NCBI GenBank assembly: GCA_964461295.1
Contig: CAYWTX010000304.1
Location: 1-5,518, forward strand
DNA length: 5,518 nucleotides
Source: CAYWTX01 sp964461295
GTDB lineage: Bacteria > Planctomycetota > Phycisphaerae > SM23-33
Direction of reading: 5' to 3'
Numbering within the stretch: the stretch's first letter is position 1; every line of letters starts with the position of its first letter. Shown one piece after another: positions 1-5,518 of the stretch. A program made the position numbers and the translations under genes. Below the pieces are notes generated by a model that made no database searches, was not told the origin of the DNA, and saw only the letters and a list, made by a program, of their open reading frames with translations.

Positions 1-680
1 CGATGCTGATCGTGAACACCGACCACGGCTTCCTGCTGGGCGAGCACGAGTGGTGGGGCAAGTGCCGCATGCCCTTCTACAACGAGATCGCCCGCACGCC
101 GCTGTTCGTCTGGGACCCGCGCAGCCGCTGCCGCGGCGTCCGCCGCGACGCCCTCGTGCAGACCATCGACCTGCCTGCCACGCTGCTGGGGTACTTCGGC
201 AAACCCCGCCCCGCCGACATGCAGGGCGCCGACCTCGCCGAGACGATCGCCGCGGACAAGCCCGTCCGCGCGGCCGGGCTGTACGGCGTCCACGGCGGGC
301 ACGTCAACGTCACCGACGGGCGGTACACCTACATGCGTGCCCCGGCCTCGGCAGACAACCGCCCGCTGAGCGACTACACGCTGATGCCGACGCACATGCG
401 CCACACGTTCGCGCCGAAGGAGTTGCAGAACATTCGCCTGGCCGAGCCGTTCCGCTTCACCAAGGGCTGCCGCACGATGAAGATCGACGCCGGCGGCAGT
501 TCGTGGACAAAGGCCCACGATTTCGGCAACCTGCTGTTCGACGTCGAGAGAGACCCCGGCCAACTCAATCCGCTGACCGACCCGGCGGTGGAGAACCGCA
601 TGATCGGCCTGCTGAGCGAGCAAATGGCCGCCAACGACGCCCCGAAGGAGCAGTGGGAACGGCTGGGAATCGCCAATTGA
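1..680 (+). CDS. Type I sulfatase (arylsulfatase/iduronate-2-sulfatase-like), C-terminal half, 5' partial
   Basis: This is the C-terminal 226 or so codons of a secreted or periplasmic sulfate-ester hydrolase; the family is usually about 450-550 residues, so roughly half is missing to the left. The frame is open to the window edge, so the ATG at position 3 is an internal methionine and not a start. The visible end opens with TDHGFLLGEHEWWGK (codons from about 18 to 62). In S1 sulfatases the Asp-His pair supplies metal ligands and the Lys after the GEH segment is an active-site residue contacting the sulfate. Next comes the family-typical segment ending in ARTPLFVWDP. The C-terminal subdomain ends with LFDVERDPGQ and a terminal DAPKEQWERLG, the usual 'ledger' of planctomycete sulfatases. 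The catalytic Cys/Ser that becomes formylglycine (C/S-x-P-x-R) lies outside the window, so the formylglycine type and substrate cannot be read. It stops at TGA 678-680. The same-strand neighbour starts 235 bases on. Family assignment is firm; substrate is unknown. Confidence 0.93.
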   Translation, partial: MLIVNTDHGFLLGEHEWWGKCRMPFYNEIARTPLFVWDPRSRCRGVRRDALVQTIDLPATLLGYFGKPRPADMQGADLAETIAADKPVRAAGLYGVHGGHVNVTDGRYTYMRAPASADNRPLSDYTLMPTHMRHTFAPKELQNIRLAEPFRFTKGCRTMKIDAGGSSWTKAHDFGNLLFDVERDPGQLNPLTDPAVENRMIGLLSEQMAANDAPKEQWERLGIAN

Positions 681-915
681 CGATCACCGATTGCCCATCG
701 GGGCGGCGGCGGCGGCGGAAGCCTGCAACCATGCCGCACCTTGATTCGTCCAGCGATTCGCCCCCTGATCCCCGCATGGGGACAGCACTTGCGGCGCCCG
801 CGTGGGTTCAAGGGTTGTGAGGCCCGCAACTCCCTGGCGACGAGTACGTTCCACAGTTGGCGAGCCCTCGTGGGCCCCACAAGGGCCTGACCGCTTCGCT
901 TGAAGGGAGTCCCCC
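681..915. other. Intergenic spacer between sulfatase and HzsA-like gene
   Basis: No convincing gene is seen here; reading frames crossing it are continuations of shadow frames of the flanking genes. It holds a short run of five CGG triplets at 704-718. It also holds two small inverted repeats: CCGAT/ATCGG with a five-base loop at 687-701, just after the sulfatase stop, and CCCC-GCAT-GGGG at 770-781. Neither is followed by a T-run, so neither is a good intrinsic terminator. No clear -35/-10 pair was found, although planctomycete promoters are poorly defined. The spacer is long enough to hold a promoter for the downstream gene, so whether the two genes share a transcript is open. Confidence 0.6.
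903..909 (+). promoter_or_regulatory. Ribosome binding site for the HzsA-like/SUMF1 gene
   Basis: The purine-rich AAGGGAG lies six bases upstream of the ATG at 916-918, a good Shine-Dalgarno-like sequence at normal spacing. It supports ATG 916 as the start. That start also puts a short polar, basic N-terminus directly ahead of the hydrophobic export segment, as expected for a signal peptide. Confidence 0.75.
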
Positions 916-3900
916 ATGGCATCGCGAAAGCCGAGCCTATCGCGGACGCCGGTTGTCAACACGTTGCAGCCGTCGGCGTTGGCGACCATCGCGGCGCTGT
1001 TCGTTCTGCCGTTGGCGGCCTGTCCGGGCGTCGCCGCCGCCCTCGGCGACGAATCGCCGTACTACGTCCACAGAGCCACCTGGCAGGACTCGATGCTGGC
1101 CACACGCCAGGCCGCGGCCCGCCGCCAGGCCGAACTGGTCAAGGCCGCCGGCCCGGACTCGCCCTGGCCCGGGGTGTCGCTTGGCCCGTGGTGGACGATC
1201 CCCCTGTCCGACAAGCCCCTCGACCGCGGCGCGACCGTCACCGATGTGCCTTTCCCGCCGGAGCAGGGCCCGGTCGACGTGACCAAGCCCTGCGGCGGAC
1301 TGACCTGGACCCAATGCCCCGACCTGAGAAACCGGAAGGGCGCCGGCTATCTCTTTCGGGTACTCCGGGCGGCTGAACCGATGGCCGCCGCCGTGACGCT
1401 GACGCGGGGCGGCGATGGGACCGTGGTGTGGTTGAACGGCCGCAAGGTCTTCCGTTTCGAGCGAGGCATCCCATTTGCCGGGAGCGACCATAACCTGCGA
1501 CTGAATCTGGCGAAGGGCGACAACCAGTTGCTGGTCAAACTGACACTTCCGGGAGCAATCGGCCTCAAGCCGGTGGACCTCTGGCAGTGGGACAGGGATC
1601 CGACGCCGGAGAACCCGCTCAATCCGGTATGGAATCGCCTGTTGTCCGACTTTCCGGACACCGCGTCCCGTCACCAGATGCGCTGGGAGCGCGAGGACGG
1701 GATCTGGGACGGCCCCTGGGCAGACGTCATCGCCACGCCCTTGGCAGAGCGATACGCGGCCGCCGCGGGCAAGCGTTGCCCCGACCTCGCCGGCGCCGGC
1801 GGCGGAACTGTCGAAACCGCGCGATCTGTCTACTACCACGCTTGCCGCATCTCGGAAGCCGAGCGTTTCCTGAGGCAACGGGACTCGCTTCGATCGGCGA
1901 TCGAGGACCTGATCGCCACGTACGGCCCCCGCTACCCCAAGGGCGCCGATCGCCTCGCGAGCCTCGACGCGCTGTGCAAGGCCATCGAAGTGAAGGGCGA
2001 GGCCGCCGCGAAGGGCGATGTCCAGGCCGGCGCCGCCTTCGACCAGACGGTGGATGCCTGTCTCGCCCTGCGCCACGAGGCATTGCTGGCCAACCCGCTC
2101 CTGGATTTCAAGCAACTGCTGCTGGTCAAGCGGTTCTGTTCCTACCGGGGAATCCGGCACGACAACGGCAATGAGCCGGGTCAGCCGGTGAGCTGGGCCT
2201 GCCATGCCTCGCTCAACACGCATGGCTGGGACAACGAGATCGCGGTGCTTTCGCCGGTACGCCCCGACGGAAAGTTGACCACGCTGTATCGCCCGGAAGG
2301 CACGGGCTTCGTGGGTGACGTCGACCTTCACTGGGACGCCGACCGCATGATCTTCTCGGGAATTCGCGAGCCGGGCCGATGGCAGGTCTTCGAGATCGGC
2401 GCCGACGGGCGCGGCGTGCGCGAGTTCATCCGCGAGCAGCACCCCGACGTCGACAACTTCGACGCCTGCTACCTGCCCGATGGCGCGATCGCCTTCAATT
2501 CGACGGCCACGATGCAGGCCGTGCCTTGCTCGGCCAGCGATCGCGTGGCCAACCTGTATCGCGCCGAGGCCGATGGGAAAGGCATCCGACGCCTGTGCTT
2601 CGACCAGGACCAGGACTACATGCCGTCCGTGGCCAACGACGGTCGCATCCTGTACACCCGATGGGAATACGCCGACGTGGCGCATTGCTTCGCCCGGCTG
2701 CTGTTCACCATGAACCCCGACGGCGCGAACCAGATGTCGGTCTACAAGAGCAACTCGTACTGGCCCCCGGCGCTCTGGTTCGCCCGGGCGATCCCCAACC
2801 ACCCCTCCAAGGTCGCGGCGATCGTCGCCGGACACCATGGCGGCAGGCGACGCGGGCAGTTGGTGATCTTCGATACGGCCCGCGGGCAGTACGAGGCCGA
2901 TGGCGCCGTCCACATGATCGGCAAGGGAAACGCGCCGATCCAGCCGGTCTTTCAAGACTCGCTGTACTCCGGCGGCGTCGCGTTTGGCGCCAAGGGAGTC
3001 TTCCCGTGCTTCCTGCACCCGTACCCGTTGAGCGACAAGTACCTCCTGACGGCGGGGCGATTGACGGCGAACTCGCAATGGGCGATCTACCTGGTCGACG
3101 TGTTCGGCAACATCCTTCCCGTGTACGAAGACCCGGAATTCGCGCTCTATGAACCGATCCCCCTGCGCCGAACGCCCCGCCCGCCGGTTATCCCCGACCG
3201 CACGCAACGGGCGGCCAAGGACGCCACCGTGCTGCTGACCGACGTCTACCAGGGGCCGGGACTCAAGGGCGTGCCGCGCGGCACGGTGAAGCAACTCCGC
3301 GTCTACAGCTACGTGTGGGGCCACCACACGATGGCACGCTACGGAGCGGCAGGCGCCATCGACGGGCGCCGAATCCTGGGCACCGTGCCGGTTGAACCCG
3401 ACGGTTCGGCCTACTTCCGCGTCCCCGCCAACACGCCGCTGGCGGTGCAGCCACTGGACGCCGAGGGACGTGCCTTGCAGGTCATGCGAAGTTGGTACAC
3501 GGCCATGCCCGGCGAACGGGCGTCCTGCATCGGATGCCACGAACGGTTCTCCGATACTCCAACGGCCGGAAAGGGCCTTGCCGCCCTCAAGCCGCCGGTG
3601 GACATCCAGCCGTGGAACGGCCCGGTTCGGCCCTACGGTTTCGCCCGCGAAGTCGCGCCCGTCCTGCAGCGCCGGTGCAGCGGATGCCACGAGGCGCAGC
3701 GCGGCAAACAAGCCGCGGCCGGGCCGCCGGCTCCGAGGTTGGACCCCGCGGTGCTGCGCCAGTACATGCGGCATGTGGGGTCCGAAAGCGACTACCGACT
3801 GAGGCAGCCGGGCGAGCACTACGCTGAAAGCAGCGAACTGGTGCAGATGCTCCGCAAGGGCCACCACGGCGTCACCCCGGATCGCGAGGAGTTCGACCGT

Positions 3901-5001
3901 CTTATCACCTGGATCGATCTCAACACCCCGATTGCCGGCACATGGACCGAAGGCGGCGCGAAGGGCGGATGCAGCCTGGTCGACCGCCGGCGGGAACTGG
4001 ATCGGTGCCACGCCGGGCTGGATGTGGACATCGAGGCCTATCCGGCGCCGGCGCCGCCGCCCGTCACGCCGATCCTGCCCCAACCAGAAAAACTCGCCGA
4101 GCCGGTGACTTGTCCGAACTGGCCTTTCGACCGCGCAGAGGCCCAGCGCCGTCAGAAGGCAGCCGGCACGGCGACCAGCCGGCGGATCGAACTGGGGCGA
4201 ACCGGCGATGGCAATGCCATCTGCATCGACCTCGTGTTGGTCCCAACCGGCGAGTTCGTGATCGGCGACCCCAACGGTCCGCGGGACGAGCGTCCGGCGG
4301 CCCGCGTGCGGATTGCCGGGGCGTTCTGGATGACCCGCTGCGAAATCAGCAACGAGGTCTACGCCTTGTTCGACGCCGCCCACGACAGCTACATCTACGA
4401 CACCAACCCCAACAGCAACCCCGGTGCCCCCGGGGTGCCGCTGAACCAACCGGGGCAGCCGGTCGTGCGGACGAGCTGGCGCGAGGCGATGGCATTCTGC
4501 CGATGGTTGTCGAAGAAGACCGGCGAGCGTTTCACCTTGCCCACCGAAGGCCAGTGGGAATGGGCCTGCCGGGCGGGCACGGACACGCCGCTCTGGTTCG
4601 GCGCGGTCGATGCCAACTATGCCGGCAACGCCAACGTGGCCGACCAGGCCTTTGCGAAGATCGGCAAGGGCATAAGACTGACCCGCGTATTCGACAACCG
4701 CTTCGATGACGGCGGCAAGGTGACCGTGCCGGGCGGGAAGTACGCCGCCAATGCCTGGGGCCTCCACGACATGCACGGCAACGTGGGCGAGTGGACGCTG
4801 TCGGCCTACCGGCCCTATCCGTACGCCGAGGCGGACGCCCGCAACGACGCCTCGCCTGACGGCGAGAAGGTGATCCGCGGCGGCTCGTGGCACGACCGGC
4901 CACTTCGGTGCCGCTCGGCCTTCCGCAACTACCTGCCCGCATGGCTGGGGGCCTACGACGTGGGCTTCCGCGTGGTGGCCCCGGCCGGCGCCAAGCCCTG
5001 A
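916..5001 (+). CDS. Exported HzsA-like di-haem cytochrome c fused to a SUMF1 (formylglycine-generating-enzyme-like) domain
   Basis: This 1361-residue protein is complete (ATG 916, TGA 4999-5001). Residues 1-20 are polar and basic, 21-35 hydrophobic, with LAAC at 33-36: a lipoprotein signal, or an ordinary Sec signal cleaved near 41-43. Residues about 50-230 look like a beta-sandwich (VVWLNGRKVFR at 170-180; KGDNQLLVKL further on). About 230-395 are mainly helical. About 400-755 form a TolB/WD40-like propeller with repeats such as WDADRMIFSG (473-482), YLPDGAIAFNS (519-529) and ANDGRILYTRWEY (573-585). About 765-880 match the hydrazine synthase alpha middle domain (VEPDGSAYFRVPANTPL, 826-842), ending in haem motif CIGCH (871-875). 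A cytochrome-like domain follows, with CSGCH (921-925), GHH (982-984) and WIDLNTP (999-1005). A proline-rich linker spans about 1043-1064. Residues about 1098-1357 are a SUMF1 fold (LPTEGQWEWACRAG, 1209-1222; GLHDMHGNVGEW, 1282-1293; GGSW, 1322-1325). True HzsA is about 800 residues; here extra modules flank it. Two haem c groups imply export and electron transfer or redox sensing. The SUMF1 part lacks one catalytic Cys (Asp1327), so it may be structural or ligand-binding. Substrate and partners are unknown. Confidence 0.9.
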   Translation: MASRKPSLSRTPVVNTLQPSALATIAALFVLPLAACPGVAAALGDESPYYVHRATWQDSMLATRQAAARRQAELVKAAGPDSPWPGVSLGPWWTIPLSDKPLDRGATVTDVPFPPEQGPVDVTKPCGGLTWTQCPDLRNRKGAGYLFRVLRAAEPMAAAVTLTRGGDGTVVWLNGRKVFRFERGIPFAGSDHNLRLNLAKGDNQLLVKLTLPGAIGLKPVDLWQWDRDPTPENPLNPVWNRLLSDFPDTASRHQMRWEREDGIWDGPWADVIATPLAERYAAAAGKRCPDLAGAGGGTVETARSVYYHACRISEAERFLRQRDSLRSAIEDLIATYGPRYPKGADRLASLDALCKAIEVKGEAAAKGDVQAGAAFDQTVDACLALRHEALLANPLLDFKQLLLVKRFCSYRGIRHDNGNEPGQPVSWACHASLNTHGWDNEIAVLSPVRPDGKLTTLYRPEGTGFVGDVDLHWDADRMIFSGIREPGRWQVFEIGADGRGVREFIREQHPDVDNFDACYLPDGAIAFNSTATMQAVPCSASDRVANLYRAEADGKGIRRLCFDQDQDYMPSVANDGRILYTRWEYADVAHCFARLLFTMNPDGANQMSVYKSNSYWPPALWFARAIPNHPSKVAAIVAGHHGGRRRGQLVIFDTARGQYEADGAVHMIGKGNAPIQPVFQDSLYSGGVAFGAKGVFPCFLHPYPLSDKYLLTAGRLTANSQWAIYLVDVFGNILPVYEDPEFALYEPIPLRRTPRPPVIPDRTQRAAKDATVLLTDVYQGPGLKGVPRGTVKQLRVYSYVWGHHTMARYGAAGAIDGRRILGTVPVEPDGSAYFRVPANTPLAVQPLDAEGRALQVMRSWYTAMPGERASCIGCHERFSDTPTAGKGLAALKPPVDIQPWNGPVRPYGFAREVAPVLQRRCSGCHEAQRGKQAAAGPPAPRLDPAVLRQYMRHVGSESDYRLRQPGEHYAESSELVQMLRKGHHGVTPDREEFDRLITWIDLNTPIAGTWTEGGAKGGCSLVDRRRELDRCHAGLDVDIEAYPAPAPPPVTPILPQPEKLAEPVTCPNWPFDRAEAQRRQKAAGTATSRRIELGRTGDGNAICIDLVLVPTGEFVIGDPNGPRDERPAARVRIAGAFWMTRCEISNEVYALFDAAHDSYIYDTNPNSNPGAPGVPLNQPGQPVVRTSWREAMAFCRWLSKKTGERFTLPTEGQWEWACRAGTDTPLWFGAVDANYAGNANVADQAFAKIGKGIRLTRVFDNRFDDGGKVTVPGGKYAANAWGLHDMHGNVGEWTLSAYRPYPYAEADARNDASPDGEKVIRGGSWHDRPLRCRSAFRNYLPAWLGAYDVGFRVVAPAGAKP
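3526..3540 (+). other. Haem c attachment motif 1 (CIGCH, residues 871-875)
   Basis: The codons TGC ATC GGA TGC CAC encode a canonical CxxCH haem c site at the end of the hydrazine-synthase-alpha-like middle domain, just after MRSWYTAMPGERAS. By position it corresponds to the haem alpha-I site of hydrazine synthase. The residues after the His are ERFSD, with no tyrosine close behind it, which matters for axial ligation. Confidence 0.88.
3676..3690 (+). other. Haem c attachment motif 2 (CSGCH, residues 921-925)
   Basis: The codons TGC AGC GGA TGC CAC encode a second CxxCH site inside FAREVAPVLQRRCSGCHEA, a typical planctomycete cytochrome c start ('xxVxPVLxxxCxxCH'). It lies 50 residues after motif 1. 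By order it matches haem alpha-II of hydrazine synthase, which is bis-histidine coordinated. His983 or His984 in the downstream KGHHG segment are candidate distal ligands, by inference only. Confidence 0.88.
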
Positions 5002-5045
5002 ATCCAGGCCATCCAGACCGGTACACGTTCATCCGCCGCGGCCGT

Positions 5046-5518
5046 CTACTTCCTGCCGGCCTTTCTCGCCGGCCTGGCCGCCGGAGCATGCCCGCCTGAC
5101 TTGCGGACCTCTTCCTTGATCCGCTGGATGTGACCGCGGCCCAGGGCTTTCACCTCGCAGCCCAACTCGAAGAAGCGGCGGATCTTGTCGTCGCTCAGGA
5201 TGCCGAAGCAATCGATCACCGCCAGCGGCCCGCCCGCCCACTTCACGATGTCTTCCGGCTGAAGCGCCAGGTACGGCTCGTGCGGCACGGCCAGGATCAC
5301 CGCCTCGGCGTCCTTCAGGGCGAAGGCCAGGTCCTTCTGCACGCGGATGTTCCTGAGTCCTTCCTGGTTGCGGAAGAACCGGGCCCACGAATGCCCCGGG
5401 GCCGGGTAGTCGTCCTGGCTCTCCAACTCGTACCAGTGGTCGACGTAGGGGTCGTGCACGCGCATCTCGGCCCCCATCTCGGTCAGCTTGCGGACAACCA
5501 ACTCGCTGCCGCTGTAGC
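5046..5518 (-). CDS. Nucleotide-sugar 6-dehydrogenase (UDP-glucose/GDP-mannose dehydrogenase family), C-terminal part, 5' partial
   Basis: This is the last 156 codons of an enzyme that oxidises C6 of a UDP-sugar to the uronic acid with NAD+ (WecC/WbpA/Ugd type, usually about 420-450 residues), in the cytoplasm. The visible part is the C-terminal UDP-binding domain. It has SELVVRKLTEMGAEMRVHDPYV, equivalent to the family's 'R.SP...v..L...GA.V.v.DP', then AVILAVPHEPYLAL, then LAVIDCFGILSDDKI, and a final ALGRGH. The frame is open to the right edge (Tyr-Ser-Gly-Ser-Glu before Leu-Val-Val), so the TTG at 5499-5501 is an internal leucine and not a start. The catalytic cysteine and the Rossmann NAD domain lie outside the window, so UDP-GlcNAc, UDP-ManNAc or UDP-Glc specificity cannot be settled; the overall look is nearer the N-acetyl-hexosamine group. 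The C-terminus is a short basic Ala/Pro/Arg/Lys tail ending at TAG (5046-5048). It converges on the HzsA-like gene with a 44-base gap. Confidence 0.9.
   Translation of the reverse strand, partial: YSGSELVVRKLTEMGAEMRVHDPYVDHWYELESQDDYPAPGHSWARFFRNQEGLRNIRVQKDLAFALKDAEAVILAVPHEPYLALQPEDIVKWAGGPLAVIDCFGILSDDKIRRFFELGCEVKALGRGHIQRIKEEVRKSGGHAPAARPARKAGRK

Noticed and set aside
687..701. Inverted repeat CCGAT/ATCGG just after the sulfatase stop as a terminator
   Set aside because: The stem is only five base pairs and is followed by GC-rich triplets, not a T-run.
704..718. CGG triplet run as a functional repeat
   Set aside because: Only five units, noncoding, and within what base composition and slippage can produce.
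50..820. A 256-codon plus-strand frame overlapping the sulfatase
   Set aside because: Its translation is Arg/Pro/Ala-rich, as expected of an out-of-frame GC-rich shadow, and it overlaps a frame with clear sulfatase motifs.
937..4893. A 1318-codon open frame on the minus strand, antisense to almost the whole HzsA-like gene
   Set aside because: Its codons sit exactly opposite the sense codons, so it only needs the sense gene to avoid TTA, CTA and TCA, which are rare in GC-rich genes. Its translation shows no recognisable motif, while the sense frame has a complete domain series.
916..5001. Calling the large gene hzsA and inferring anammox metabolism
   Set aside because: Similarity covers only the propeller and haem modules. 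The haem-1 tyrosine is absent, extra domains flank the core, and no hydrazine synthase beta or gamma gene is visible.
5055..5073. GCCGGC...GCCGGC hairpin near the convergent gene ends as a bidirectional terminator
   Set aside because: It lies inside the dehydrogenase coding end, the arms are a common GC palindrome in this composition, and there is no T-run on either strand.
5046..5501. TTG at 5499-5501 as the start of the minus-strand gene
   Set aside because: The frame stays open to the window edge and the residues before it continue the conserved family segment, so this codon is an internal leucine.

Overview
The window is GC-rich, tightly packed and made of long genes. Its content points to a planctomycete (Planctomycetota), probably an environmental or metagenome-derived lineage. 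The main clues are a sulfatase gene beside a very large exported protein that joins a hydrazine-synthase-alpha-like (HzsA-like) di-haem module to a formylglycine-generating-enzyme-like (SUMF1) module, an architecture I associate with planctomycetes. This is recognition by family resemblance; no database search was run.

Layout. Positions 1-680 (+) hold the C-terminal half of a type I sulfatase whose start lies outside the window. A 235-base gap (681-915) has no convincing gene but ends in a good ribosome binding site. Positions 916-5001 (+) are one intact 1361-residue gene. In order it encodes an export signal with a possible lipobox, an N-terminal beta-sandwich-like domain, a helical stretch, a beta-propeller, a haem-c middle domain (CIGCH), a second cytochrome-c-like domain (CSGCH), a proline-rich linker and a complete SUMF1-type domain. 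After 44 bases comes a convergent gene on the minus strand (5046-5518), the C-terminal part of a nucleotide-sugar (UDP-sugar) 6-dehydrogenase that runs off the right edge.

How the genes may work together. The sulfatase and the HzsA-like/SUMF1 protein lie on the same strand and may be co-expressed, which would suit a periplasmic or cell-surface system acting on sulfated polysaccharides. However, the SUMF1 domain has Asp where catalytic formylglycine-generating enzymes have the first of their two active-site cysteines, so it probably does not activate the neighbouring sulfatase by the known mechanism. The HzsA-like part should not be read as evidence for anammox: no hydrazine synthase beta or gamma partner is visible here, and the first haem motif lacks the nearby tyrosine I recall from true hydrazine synthase. 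The dehydrogenase is convergent and probably belongs to a separate unit making activated uronic or N-acetyl-uronic acids for surface polysaccharide.
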